This document shows, in pieces, positions 24,994-33,604 of a DNA stretch of 64,000 bases. Within the stretch, counting starts at the first letter, position 1; every line of letters begins with the position of its first letter. A program made the position numbers and the translations under genes. The DNA is from Fabrea salina (Eukaryota > Ciliophora > Heterotrichea > Heterotrichida > Fabreidae): positions 1 to 64,000 of the forward strand of contig JALIHJ010000012.1 in the NCBI GenBank assembly GCA_022984795.1. Direction: 5' to 3'. The notes under the pieces are model-generated. The model did not search any database. It was not told where the DNA came from and was given only the letters and a program-made list of their open reading frames with translations.

Positions 24994-26613
24994 ATGGTAG
25001 GATTAGCTAAAGTTCCAGTATACAGTATAGTTATTTTATTTGGACTTTGGTTGTTTATTAGTTCCAAACAAAAAAGTAACTTAGAAACAAAACCCCAGTT
25101 TAAGTACAGTGTTCCAAGCATGTCTAAAGAAAAAGAGTACTTGCTGGCCTATCCCCAACCACCTCCTGGAACGTACTGTTCCAACTGGAACCCTTCGTTC
25201 AAAAAAGCCTTTTGGTCTGACTCAAAGGGCCAAAAACCCATTCCACTCATGAAGGGTTTGGGTTGGGACAAGTTGGAATCTAAACCCTCTGGCAGAGCCC
25301 TTAAGTTCAAGCAAAACTCTTTGCAGTGGACTGAAGTAAATGCCAAGACCTCAGACAGGGAGTCAAACGAAAGACTCTTTTTAGTTCCAGAGGATGCTTC
25401 CTTGATATACACCAAAAGGTACTTTTACAGTACTCCGGAAAAAACCAACAAACAAACTGCTAGGATAGGAATCGACTATGCATGTCCAAACCAGATGCTC
25501 AACCACATTCCAGGAGCAAGTGCTTACTGCAGGAAGGACTACTTGCAAAGGTACTTGATGGACTACCAAAAAAGGTACAAAGCCTTAGACTTAAGTCATT
25601 GCTACCAAGAAAGCCTTACACCTGATTCGTACATTCTTTCAGAGCCCGAACACTGCATTGCTTTCATAGACCAACTGAAGCAAATGGTAAGGACTTACGA
25701 CTCCCAAAACTTTCCTCTGAACTGGATCCTCAAGTCAGCAGTCCAGCACAAAGGCTCGGGAATCAAACTAGTGGACTATGACCTTGCTGTACACTACCTG
25801 AAACTTTACACTAGAAACACCAACTGCTACAACTTGCTTCCAGAAGACAGCCAGTTAATTGCCCAGAAGTACATAGGCAACCCAGCTCTTATAGAAGGCA
25901 GGAAGTTTGACTTCAGAGTGTTTGTAGCAGTTATTAACTCAGACCCCCTAGTAGCTCTTTGGTCGCCTGAAAGTGGACACAGCAGAGTTTCTGACCAAAT
26001 CTTCAACAAAACTTCCAAAGACTTCACAACCCACATCACAGCTGATGTCAAAGGGGACCCTGAAGTAACAGAGTTTTTGCTGAGGCACAGATTTAACTTA
26101 AAGGAGCTTGCTTTGTACTTCCAAGACCAAATACAAGACGTGGACAAGTGGCTAAACGAAGTCGCTTACCCACAAATAAAAAGCATCCTGATCCACATGT
26201 TTAGAGCTACGCAGCAGAACTTTTTAGTCAAAAGACCAGGGTTTATGGAGTTTTACGGAGTTGACTTTATTCTAGAAGACAACATGGAAAAGATTTACTT
26301 ACTTGAGTCCAACCGGAGACCAAACGTTTACGAGAAAAAGAAAGAACTCAGGTACAGACAAAACAACTTACTTTACGATATGCATTTAGTAACTGAGTAC
26401 TTACTCAGCAAGGAAGTAAGTGAACTAGACCCAGAAGACCTGTACTGGAGACTCAGTTCCTTTGAACCTTTGATTGACGAAACAAAGCCAGACCCTTACT
26501 TTGGAATGCTAAGTCACGAGTGCAGTGTGCCCTTCAAAGACTTTAACACAGAACTACCAGTTGACCCCATGATGGAACCTCTGTGGAATTATGTAAATGA
26601 ATTAAATAGCTAG
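24994..26613 (+). CDS. TTL-like ligase with N-terminal membrane anchor
   Basis: 539 residues. Residues about 7-23 (VPVYSIVILFGLWLFIS) are a single membrane segment or signal anchor. The C-terminal two thirds form a tubulin-tyrosine-ligase-type ATP-grasp domain: WILKSAVQHKGSGI, QKYIGNPALIEGRKFDFRVFV, an FLVKRPGFMEFYGVDFILEDN region, and the ATP/Mg motif YLLESNRRPNVY. TTL-family enzymes add amino acids to tubulin or other protein tails. Those known on tubulin are cytosolic or axonemal, so a membrane anchor is odd and may place the catalytic domain in the secretory lumen or at a membrane face. No intron is visible. Converges with the ankyrin gene, 10 nt apart. Confidence 0.85.
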   Translation: MVGLAKVPVYSIVILFGLWLFISSKQKSNLETKPQFKYSVPSMSKEKEYLLAYPQPPPGTYCSNWNPSFKKAFWSDSKGQKPIPLMKGLGWDKLESKPSGRALKFKQNSLQWTEVNAKTSDRESNERLFLVPEDASLIYTKRYFYSTPEKTNKQTARIGIDYACPNQMLNHIPGASAYCRKDYLQRYLMDYQKRYKALDLSHCYQESLTPDSYILSEPEHCIAFIDQLKQMVRTYDSQNFPLNWILKSAVQHKGSGIKLVDYDLAVHYLKLYTRNTNCYNLLPEDSQLIAQKYIGNPALIEGRKFDFRVFVAVINSDPLVALWSPESGHSRVSDQIFNKTSKDFTTHITADVKGDPEVTEFLLRHRFNLKELALYFQDQIQDVDKWLNEVAYPQIKSILIHMFRATQQNFLVKRPGFMEFYGVDFILEDNMEKIYLLESNRRPNVYEKKKELRYRQNNLLYDMHLVTEYLLSKEVSELDPEDLYWRLSSFEPLIDETKPDPYFGMLSHECSVPFKDFNTELPVDPMMEPLWNYVNELNS

Positions 26614-26623
26614 TATAGTAACA

Positions 26624-27673
26624 TTACATCTCAAAAACACTTGTAAAAGGAGTTTCGTTTCTCGAAGGAGTATGAGAAATTTCGCTCAAAAAGCTGTGCA
26701 CACTCTTGGTGTCTTTGAGGTGCTCCAGAGTAAGGTCTTCGGTTTCAGAGTAGAGTTGGGTCCTGGGAGGAACTTTGATTCGGTTGGTGTCTTCGATTTC
26801 CTCCTTTCTGGCTTCTATGCCAAACAGTTTAAGTTTCCTTTCAATGTAGTTGAGTATGTTTCTGCAGTCAGTCAGCAAAAGAGTTTCTTCGTAGCGGTAA
26901 GTAGGGTCAATTTGGACAACTTCTACCAAATACCTGATAATCTCTAAGTAAATGGTGTTTTCGCTCTTCTTGCTAGCTGCTGCTGTGATTTGAATGGCGT
27001 TTTCTTCGTTTTTGTTTTTTAGTTGGAAGTCAGCATTGCAGTTTTCGTAAAGGAACTTTATCATGGACAAGCTGGGTTTTCTGCAGGCGATCAAAGCACA
27101 GTTCTCTCCTGTGTGCTCATCTACCCAGTTGAGGTCGCATTCTTGAGGAGGTTTGGTGTTTTTGAAATAATTCACCAAGTAGTTGACGATGTGGATGTGC
27201 CCTTCAAAACAAGCAAGTTGGATAGGAGTGTAGGGCTTGAAAGTAGGGGAGGAAGGTGTTTGGTCTTCAAAGTCTATGGTGTTTTCGTGGGTGCCGGGGG
27301 TAAGGGGCGAAGAGTTCACCCAAATAGGTAAGTAGTACTCTAGAAGGTTCAGGTGACCTAAACAGCAAACTACTCCTAGTCCTGAAAGTTCACTTCTGTT
27401 AAGCAGCTCTTCCATAGCCTTCAAAGAAGCCCCTTGTTTGAGCAGCCAGTCGAAAGTTTGAACCTTTCCGTGCCACAAAGCCACCCCCAAAGCGTTAAGT
27501 TCAATGCTTTTGACCTTAGTCAGTACTTCGTCTATCCTTTGAATGAAGTTAATTTCTGAATTGCTTAGTAGTTTTTTTAAGTCCCTCAGGCTGTTTTTCT
27601 TCAAACACTTTACAATCCAAAACTTAAGTGACTCTTCATTCTTTTGAAGTTCGTGACACATTGAACAGCCCAT
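26624..27673 (-). CDS. Ankyrin-repeat protein with acylation-type N-terminus
   Basis: 349 residues. The N-terminus MGCSMC has Gly2 and Cys3/Cys6, the pattern of N-myristoylation plus palmitoylation, so membrane attachment is inferred. Ankyrin-like repeats occupy about residues 55-245 (LGVALWHGKVQTFDWLLKQG; PIQLACFEGHIHIVNYLVNY; CALIACRKPSLSMIKFLYEN; AIQITAAASKK...). The C-terminus is polar and probably disordered. No catalytic domain is seen, so it is probably an adaptor. It starts 23 nt after the stop of the PARP-type zinc-finger gene on the same strand. Confidence 0.8.
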   Translation of the reverse strand: MGCSMCHELQKNEESLKFWIVKCLKKNSLRDLKKLLSNSEINFIQRIDEVLTKVKSIELNALGVALWHGKVQTFDWLLKQGASLKAMEELLNRSELSGLGVVCCLGHLNLLEYYLPIWVNSSPLTPGTHENTIDFEDQTPSSPTFKPYTPIQLACFEGHIHIVNYLVNYFKNTKPPQECDLNWVDEHTGENCALIACRKPSLSMIKFLYENCNADFQLKNKNEENAIQITAAASKKSENTIYLEIIRYLVEVVQIDPTYRYEETLLLTDCRNILNYIERKLKLFGIEARKEEIEDTNRIKVPPRTQLYSETEDLTLEHLKDTKSVHSFLSEISHTPSRNETPFTSVFEM

Positions 27674-27696
27674 TAATAACTTATATCTTTATTAAC

Positions 27697-27942
27697 TCAA
27701 TATTTAGACTTGGGAGCCGAGTTGGAAAAGCAACTAGGAGGCATCCTTTTTTGGTTGAAAGAACTCCTGGACTGGCTCCGGGGGTCCGAACTTCCAGAAA
27801 AACACCCTTCGTGGTACATCAAACGGATCCTTCTGCCGTCCCTGTATATGAGTCGGGTGCCTTTGGGAATTTGTCCCTTGCACTCCCGACAGGTATAGCC
27901 ATTTCTTTCTGCAATTTTGGAGTTGACAGTCCAGTATTCCAT
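27697..27942 (-). CDS. Small PARP-type zinc-finger protein
   Basis: 81 residues. The core YTCRECKGQIPKGTRLIYRDG followed by LMYHEGCF gives C-x2-C ... H-x2-C spacing with the I.KG..R....G....YH..CF pattern of the PARP-type DNA-break-sensing finger. There is no catalytic domain; such free-standing fingers occur in protists. A short Ser/Arg-rich tail follows. It lies between two same-strand genes, 5 nt downstream of the kinase stop and 23 nt upstream of the ankyrin ATG. Role in DNA-damage recognition is inferred only. Confidence 0.75.
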   Translation of the reverse strand: MEYWTVNSKIAERNGYTCRECKGQIPKGTRLIYRDGRRIRLMYHEGCFSGSSDPRSQSRSSFNQKRMPPSCFSNSAPKSKY

Positions 27943-27947
27943 TTTTA

Positions 27948-29807
27948 TTAAGCTGAATTACAAATTTCTAGGTAGATTCTTTCTAGTTGTTTTCGGACTT
28001 TCTTCATTTCTGTCCTCAAAGCAGGTTGGATTGCCCAGCAGTCCTTCATTAACTTAACTAATTTGGGGTACTTAAGTTCAAAGTCCCTTTCAATGTTAGG
28101 TTTGCGTTGGTTTTTGGTGAGTTCAAGGTAAAAAGACCTTTTGTTAAGTTTTTCGCCTTGTTTCACTAAGTAGTAGTAAGGACTGTTCATAGACAAAATA
28201 CTGTACATAGTCATTCCGAAGCTCCACACATCGGACTTTTCATCAGGGTTGTCGCCCACTATTTGTTCAGGCGAGCAAAACATAAGTGTGAATCCTGGCT
28301 TGGAAAAAGTCCCTACTTCACTCAGTCCGAAGTCTGCAATCTTAAGTTGCAAGTCTTTAGTCAAAAACATGTTGTGGGGTTTCACGTCGAAGTGGAAGAT
28401 CCTTTTAGCGTGCATGAACTCAAGTCCTTGGGCAGCTTCTTTCAAAAGCCGCACTTTTTCGGCCAAACTAAGGGAGTGGTGCTTTAGGTACTCGTTGAGT
28501 GCTTTGTTGGCACAGTACTCCTGCACAAGTCCGAACTTCCCTTTTTGGAACTCTACAACTCCTAGGGACTTCACGCAGTTCTGGTGCTGGAGGAACTTTG
28601 AAATGTTGAGTTCCTTGGCTAGTTTGGCTTTGGCTTTGTCAAGAAGTTTCTCTTTGGGGATCTTAATAGCTACTTCTATTCCGTAAAGTTGGTTCTTGTA
28701 AACGTAGCCGAATCCTCCGTGTCCGATATTCAGTGAAGAACTATTTATCTGGGGAAAGTCAAAGGCTTTGATAGGTATTCTGTCTTGGAGGGATATTGTG
28801 TAGATGTCTTGGTTCTTCGAAGCAACACAGTTCTTAAGTATGTCGTTTAGTTCACTCCTCATCTTTACGCAGTACTTCGAAAGTGAGCTTGAGTTGCTTT
28901 GCTTCAAAACCAAAGTTAAGTCTTTGGGCACAAACCTCACTTCGAAGGTGTTGGGGTCCAAGGAAATGTGCTGGCTTGGGAACTCTGTAAATTCGTAGCC
29001 AAGTTTGTAGACCAAAATGATTTTCTGTTCAATAGAAGCAATGCTTTGGTAAGGAACCTCCTGCATACTGATTATACTGTGCAGGTTTGCTTGGCAAGAC
29101 CCTGTGTACACTAGAGTCTTGCTAGTGTAGTCAATCTTTAAGTTTGGAAGGTCAAATAACCGAGCAAGTTCCCAGTGCTCAAGCATTTCCCGGACTAGTT
29201 TTAATTCTGTTTCAAAGTCGAACTTCTGAGGTTCTATTTCAAGGGGGGGTTTGCGGGAATTCTTAGACATTTCCTTATCTCTGTGTTCGCACTGAGTAGT
29301 AAGGAGCTTAGTGTCAATTGACAGGGGGTTTTGACTTTCAATGATCCGCACTACTCCGTAGGCGTACTTTTTATAGGTGCCCAAGGCAATAGAAATACTG
29401 AAGTTCAGTGCTTTTTCCTTGGAGGAAGAGTCCAAACCCCTGTAGTACACACTAGACTCAAACATCAACTCGGAACTGGCACGGAAGTTAAAGAACCCTA
29501 CCTGGAGTCCGTAATTAGACCTTGTGACGAACTCGACTGCTTTCTGCAACTGTTCTCCTTCTGAGAACTTGTAAGGGTTGTTGTTATACGAAAACACCAC
29601 TTTCACCACGAAGTTCCCAGAAAAGACTTCTATCAAGACAGGGAAGGTTTTCCATTGCTCTTCGGTGCTAATTCCTTGGTTAGTGATTCCAAACATAATA
29701 ATGGTTTTTTTGCTTGTTTTGCTCAGTCGGAACTTAGTGAATCCTAAGTTATTGACGCACCTCTTGGCAATTTCAACCATTTCAGAGCACTGGTAGTCTT
29801 GTTCCAT
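27948..29807 (-). CDS. Protein kinase with YbjN-like N-terminal region
   Basis: 619 residues. The C-terminal kinase domain (about 350-615) has a glycine loop GHGGFGYVY, VAIKIPK (catalytic Lys), HFDVKPHN in place of HRDLKPEN, DFGLSEVG, SPEQIVG in the activation segment, and KSDVWSFGMTMY. All catalytic residues are present, and the style is closest to TKL or mixed-lineage kinases. Residues about 1-170 resemble YbjN/type-III-chaperone-like folds (WKTFPVLIEVFSGNFVVKVVFS, GLQVGFFNFRASSELMFESSV), an uncommon partner for a kinase; this is a weak fold guess. The stop is 5 nt from the next gene's ATG. Confidence 0.85.
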   Translation of the reverse strand: MEQDYQCSEMVEIAKRCVNNLGFTKFRLSKTSKKTIIMFGITNQGISTEEQWKTFPVLIEVFSGNFVVKVVFSYNNNPYKFSEGEQLQKAVEFVTRSNYGLQVGFFNFRASSELMFESSVYYRGLDSSSKEKALNFSISIALGTYKKYAYGVVRIIESQNPLSIDTKLLTTQCEHRDKEMSKNSRKPPLEIEPQKFDFETELKLVREMLEHWELARLFDLPNLKIDYTSKTLVYTGSCQANLHSIISMQEVPYQSIASIEQKIILVYKLGYEFTEFPSQHISLDPNTFEVRFVPKDLTLVLKQSNSSSLSKYCVKMRSELNDILKNCVASKNQDIYTISLQDRIPIKAFDFPQINSSSLNIGHGGFGYVYKNQLYGIEVAIKIPKEKLLDKAKAKLAKELNISKFLQHQNCVKSLGVVEFQKGKFGLVQEYCANKALNEYLKHHSLSLAEKVRLLKEAAQGLEFMHAKRIFHFDVKPHNMFLTKDLQLKIADFGLSEVGTFSKPGFTLMFCSPEQIVGDNPDEKSDVWSFGMTMYSILSMNSPYYYLVKQGEKLNKRSFYLELTKNQRKPNIERDFELKYPKLVKLMKDCWAIQPALRTEMKKVRKQLERIYLEICNSA

Positions 29808-29876
29808 TATGTTCGAATATGAATTATAAAGATTTATTATTTACTACAACTAGTTAAATGTCTTACTAACATTAAT

Positions 29877-30884
29877 ATGACCTCTGAGTTACTCAGCAAA
29901 GCCACCCAAGAAGTAGTCACCAACGAAGTCTACACTTACACAGCTCCCTGGAACGTCTTTGCCTTTAACTTTTCGTGTAATCCCCACGAAAGCTTCCGGT
30001 TGGGCGTAAGTTCCTTTTTGGAAGACACAGAAAACTATCTAGAGCTCATCAAACTCGATCCAGTCCATAACAAATTTCGAGTAGTTGGGCAAGTTCCCCA
30101 CAGCTACTCACCCACCAAAATTCAGTTCATTCCTGATCTGGAAGGAAACTATTCAGACATCCTAGCCACTTCCAGCGACTCTTTGAAACTTTGGAGTTGC
30201 AACGGAGGTCTTAGCTTAGTGTCTGACTTAGTAAATACCCGCTACACACAGTACTCAGGGCCAATTACTAGCTTTGATTGGAATCCCAGCAACTTAAGTG
30301 TAATCGGCACTGCAAGTATTGACAAAACCTGCACAATCTGGGACGTTGAAAACGAAGTAGTGCTTAAGCAAATTCTGACGCACAACAAAGAAGTCAACGA
30401 CATTGCTTTTGGGCACGACTCCAAGGTATTTGCTAGTGTTTCAGCAGATGGTTCGCTCAGAAGGTTTGATTTGAGGGACTTGAGTCAGTGCACTATTCTC
30501 TACGAAAACAGAGACTGCAGCCCTATAATGCGAGTGGCTTGGAACAAAGTAGACCCCCACTTCCTTGCAATTATTTCAATGGAGTCGCCTTTGGTAACTG
30601 TGCTAGACACCAGGCACCCAGGAGTTCCTATTGTGCAGTTGTGTGGACACTCCAAGTATGTGAACTCGATTGCCTGGGCTCCTAACTCTAACTGCTACAT
30701 TTGCACAGCAGGAGATGACTGCCAAGCTTTGATTTGGGACCTTAAGCAAACGACTGGTCAAGTTTCAGCTCCCATGATGATGTACAACTCAGAAGCTGAA
30801 ATTATGATGCTGAACTGGTCAGCTTTGCAGCAAGACTGGCTAGCGATTTCTTTTGAAAAGTCTCTGCGGTTATTAAAGCTTTAA
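29877..30884 (+). CDS. DCAF7: WD40 protein DCAF7/WDR68-like
   Basis: 335 residues, close to the 342 of human DCAF7. The N-terminal YTAPWNVFAFNFSCNPHESFRLGVSSFLED is the family hallmark. Later segments also match: SPTKIQFIPD, ITSFDWNP, TASIDKTCTIWDVE, IAFGHDSKVFASVSADGSLRRFDLR, KYVNSIAWAPNS and AGDDCQALIWDL. DCAF7 is a conserved scaffold for DYRK/HIPK kinases and CUL4-DDB1; the plant homologue is TTG1-like. The 3' end overlaps the convergent tail-anchored gene by 12 nt. Confidence 0.9.
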   Translation: MTSELLSKATQEVVTNEVYTYTAPWNVFAFNFSCNPHESFRLGVSSFLEDTENYLELIKLDPVHNKFRVVGQVPHSYSPTKIQFIPDLEGNYSDILATSSDSLKLWSCNGGLSLVSDLVNTRYTQYSGPITSFDWNPSNLSVIGTASIDKTCTIWDVENEVVLKQILTHNKEVNDIAFGHDSKVFASVSADGSLRRFDLRDLSQCTILYENRDCSPIMRVAWNKVDPHFLAIISMESPLVTVLDTRHPGVPIVQLCGHSKYVNSIAWAPNSNCYICTAGDDCQALIWDLKQTTGQVSAPMMMYNSEAEIMMLNWSALQQDWLAISFEKSLRLLKL

Positions 30885-31394
30885 CCAAACTGCTCCTAAC
30901 ACAATAAGTAATACTACTTTCCAGTGTAGCACTGAGTTCCAGAAGTCAAGGTGCTTTTTGGCCGAGAGGACCCAGATTTCTTGTTTGTTTAAATAGTTTA
31001 TTTTGGAGGTTAGTAGTTGGTTTTCTTCAAAAAGTGAGGTTTCGTGTGCAGAACTTTCAGTTTGCATTGTTCTGGAGTCGATGCAAAGGTCTTGGGTTTT
31101 GAGTAAGTTCTTTAAAACCCTTTGCAGGTTGTTTTCCCTGACTCTTAGGTTTAGTTTTATGTTTTTGACTTTGCTAGTTAAGAGTTTGACTTGGAGTTTC
31201 AAAGACTCTTTTTCTTGAGTGATTTGGTTCAATTCAAACTTGACTTCTTCTAGCTTTTGGGAGTTAGAAGTGTACTCGGAGTAAACTTTGTCACACTTTT
31301 GGTTTTGTTTTTGGAGTTTCTGTTTTAAGACACTGACTTGATTTTCAAGGGACTTTAGGGTTGAGTTGTCCGGACCCGCCCTAACTAAATCCAT
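30873..31394 (-). CDS. Tail-anchored coiled-coil protein
   Basis: 173 residues from the ATG at 31394 (MDLVRAGPDNST); the frame is open further upstream but has no other ATG. Residues about 15-140 are a near-continuous coiled coil rich in Lys, Glu and Leu. The last 18 or so residues (HWKVVLLIVLGAVWLKL) form one hydrophobic segment at the very C-terminus, the layout of tail-anchored ER or Golgi proteins such as golgins or SNARE-like tethers. No family is recognised. It is divergent from the 14-3-3 gene by 56 nt and overlaps the end of DCAF7 by 12 nt. Confidence 0.7.
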   Translation of the reverse strand: MDLVRAGPDNSTLKSLENQVSVLKQKLQKQNQKCDKVYSEYTSNSQKLEEVKFELNQITQEKESLKLQVKLLTSKVKNIKLNLRVRENNLQRVLKNLLKTQDLCIDSRTMQTESSAHETSLFEENQLLTSKINYLNKQEIWVLSAKKHLDFWNSVLHWKVVLLIVLGAVWLKL

Positions 31395-31450
31395 ATTTCT
31401 TGAACAGTTGTATGACTCAGCTGCTCTGAAACTAGATTCAAATAATAAAT

Positions 31451-32143
31451 ATGTCAAGAGAAGAACTGTGCTACCAGGCAAAACTTGCAGAACACGCTGA
31501 GCGCTACAAGGACATGATCGGGTATATGAAAAACCTTATTGAAGACGTTGACGGAGAACTCAACGATGACGAAAGAACTTTACTCAGTGTGGCCTACAAA
31601 CAAGCAGTGGGCGAGTGCAGAACGGCTTGGCGGACTATTTCTTACTACGAAGAGAAAATGAAGGGTAGGGGCTCAGAGCACCTGGGACTCATTGAAGACT
31701 ACAAAATTAAAATCAGAAACGACTTGGACAAACTTTGTGGGGAGCTAATTGACTTAGTAGACCACAAGTTGCTTAAAGAAGGTGAACCCACAGAAAGCAG
31801 AGTGTTTTACTTGAAGATGAAAGGAGATTACTACAGGTACAGGTCAGAGGCTGGAGAACAAGAGCCTGTGCAAAACGGACTCCAGGCTTACCAGCAAGCT
31901 CAGGAAGAGGCTAAATCCCTCCCTGTGAACAACCCCATTAAACTGGGACTGCTGCTTAACTTCTCGGTGTTTTACTATGAAGTTATGAGTGACACTGCCA
32001 AAGCCTGCGAAATGGCCAAAAGCACCTTTGAAGAAGCCATGCCCACTATAGAGGACTTAGACGAAAGAGCCTATAAAGAAGCTTCAAGCATTTTAAGTCT
32101 CCTGAAAGACAACCTCACTCTGTGGAGTAACGAGGAGGATTGA
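31451..32143 (+). CDS. 14-3-3 protein
   Basis: 230 residues, slightly shorter than the usual 245. Family motifs are present: YQAKLAEHAERYKDMI, LLSVAYKQAVGECRTAWRTI (in place of LLSVAYKNVVGARRASWRVI), YLKMKGDYYRYRSE and LLNFSVFYYEV. Phosphopeptide-pocket residues (K, R, R, Y) are mostly kept. It binds phosphoserine/threonine motifs in client proteins as a dimer in the cytosol. It ends with TGA after an acidic EED tail; reading TGA as sense would add an unrelated tail, so TGA is a genuine stop in this organism. Confidence 0.95.
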   Translation: MSREELCYQAKLAEHAERYKDMIGYMKNLIEDVDGELNDDERTLLSVAYKQAVGECRTAWRTISYYEEKMKGRGSEHLGLIEDYKIKIRNDLDKLCGELIDLVDHKLLKEGEPTESRVFYLKMKGDYYRYRSEAGEQEPVQNGLQAYQQAQEEAKSLPVNNPIKLGLLLNFSVFYYEVMSDTAKACEMAKSTFEEAMPTIEDLDERAYKEASSILSLLKDNLTLWSNEED

Positions 32144-32150
32144 TTTAAGT

Positions 32151-32582
32151 TTAGGCACTTTGAGTTTGGTTTTCAAGTCGGTTGCAAGCAACTTGTTTGT
32201 TGGTGTTGCTGATTCTGGTCTTAGAAATTTCTAGGTATAGTTCTTCGATTTCTTGGTTCTTTGCTTCTAGTTGTTGTTCTAGTTCGAACACTTTGTTTTG
32301 GCAAGCAGTGACTTCCTAAGTAGTTGTTACTGCTTCGTTCAACTTTGACTTCTGTATAGAAAAAGCACACTCACTTTGCATTGAAATCTTTTCCTTTTCT
32401 AGGGCTTTTAGTTGGGCGTGCAGGTCTTCTTTTTCTTGGGTCAGTCGTTTTATTTCGAGTTTGTGGGTTTCGTTTTGTTTGTCCAGGATGTCTTTAGCAC
32501 TTTGTTTGTCGCCTTTGTTTGGGTCGAAGTAGTTAATAGCAGCATCAAGTATTCCCAAAAACCCCTGTCTGTTTTCTTCCAT
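32151..32582 (-). CDS. Short coiled-coil protein with one 15-nt intron
   Basis: The gene starts at ATG 32582 (MEENRQGFLGILDAAINYF) and reads 84 codons to the intron at 32316-32330, which carries the only in-frame stop. After removing it the frame continues another 54 codons of similar coiled coil (EVTACQNKVFELEQQLEAKN...) to TAA at 32151, giving 138 residues. Composition is Lys/Glu/Gln-rich with heptad spacing throughout. No family is recognised. Its end lies 7 nt from the convergent 14-3-3 stop. Confidence 0.7.
32316..32330 (-). other. 15-nt intron
   Basis: On the coding strand the intron reads GTAACAACTACTTAG: GT at the 5' end, AG at the 3' end, with an in-frame TAG as its last codon. Coiled-coil coding continues seamlessly on both sides. 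Confidence 0.85.
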
Positions 32583-32643
32583 TTTGTGTAAGTAACTCCT
32601 AATAGATTCAACTAGTAATCATAGCATTGCAAGACAAATATAA

Positions 32644-33174
32644 ATGTACGGAAAGGATTCTAGGAGTGTGTCGCCTTTTGGTTCGAGAGTGTCTCCTACT
32701 TGGCTTTCAAACAAGCATTTGATAAGGCCTGAGTCCAAAACCAACATGTTTTTGTCGGACAACGAACGCTTTGATAAGGAGTTTTGGAAAGTTGACAAAG
32801 TGCAGAGAGAACAAGAAAGGCAAAGGAAAGACAGAGCAATGTCCATCAGACGCGAAAACCACTACGAAAGAGAACGTGCTCGGCAGGACCAAGAACTAGC
32901 TAGGGACTACAGGGACCATCTAAAGGTTAAAAACAAATTCATCAATCTGATGGAAAAAGGCAAGAGGAACGTAAAAGCAGCTTACAACCCTGTTACTCTG
33001 GAGTACGATAACACTGCACTGGGAAGCCAACTCAAAAAACTAGACGACTACAAAAATTACCGGGCGGGTTTGAGGCACTACAACTTGGACGTAAGAATTA
33101 ACTCTGGGTACAACATTTTGACAGGACACCCAAGAATGCCCCCTAAAGTGCCTCCAAAGCCCTTAATAAGTTAA
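32644..33174 (+). CDS. Charged hypothetical protein, possibly ciliary
   Basis: 176 residues. A Ser/Pro-rich start is followed by a long Arg/Glu-rich helix (about 45-110: KVQREQERQRKDRAMSIRRENHYERERARQDQELARDYRDHL). The C-terminal part has INSGYNILTGHPR and a proline-rich end. A YNILTG-type motif occurs in some axonemal microtubule-associated proteins, so a ciliary role is a guess. It is followed after 20 nt by NDUFAF2 on the same strand and is divergent from the coiled-coil gene by 61 nt. Confidence 0.65.
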   Translation: MYGKDSRSVSPFGSRVSPTWLSNKHLIRPESKTNMFLSDNERFDKEFWKVDKVQREQERQRKDRAMSIRRENHYERERARQDQELARDYRDHLKVKNKFINLMEKGKRNVKAAYNPVTLEYDNTALGSQLKKLDDYKNYRAGLRHYNLDVRINSGYNILTGHPRMPPKVPPKPLIS

Positions 33175-33194
33175 TTGAGTAATACATATTTATA

Positions 33195-33602
33195 ATGCGC
33201 AGAAGCTTCGGATTCTTGAAAAATCTAAGAGAAAGGTGGAACAACTTGAGCTTGAACAAAGAACTTGTGGGGGAAGACATGTACGGAAACAAGTACTACC
33301 AGCACTTCGACGACATGAACTTGCCTTCCAAACGAGAAGTTATTTACAAGGAAGGATTGTACAACCCCATTATGGATCCAATCTGGAATGACTGGCTTAA
33401 GGGAAAAGACAGAGAGCCTCCCTCTAAAGAAGAAACTTCGAACTCCTACCAAGCCTACCTCAACCGCAAAAAGATTGGGGACGACTGGGACGCCAATGAC
33501 GAAGAAGTCATGTCTAAGTTCCGAGAAGCTTTCAAAAAGGTCAATCCTCCCAAACAAAAAGAATTCAAACCCGAAACTTGGAAACCCAAGAAACCAAAGT
33601 AA
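33195..33602 (+). CDS. NDUFAF2: Mitochondrial complex I assembly factor NDUFAF2-like
   Basis: 135 residues. The segment LVGEDMYGNKYYQ is the signature of the NDUFA12/NDUFAF2 (B17.2) family. The following IMDPIWNDWLKGKDREPPSKEE matches the assembly factor's IP.EW..W....R..PP..EE better than the structural subunit NDUFA12. NDUFAF2 helps insert the N-module of respiratory complex I. The short basic N-terminus (MRRSFGFLKNLRERW) fits mitochondrial import. The TAA stop is 2 nt from the 3' end of the convergent MFS gene. Confidence 0.85.
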   Translation: MRRSFGFLKNLRERWNNLSLNKELVGEDMYGNKYYQHFDDMNLPSKREVIYKEGLYNPIMDPIWNDWLKGKDREPPSKEETSNSYQAYLNRKKIGDDWDANDEEVMSKFREAFKKVNPPKQKEFKPETWKPKKPK

Positions 33603-33604
33603 CT

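Noticed and set aside
27628-27951. 107-codon plus-strand frame over the PARP-type zinc finger
   Set aside because: It is the antisense shadow of a gene with a clear zinc-binding motif, and it has no features of its own.
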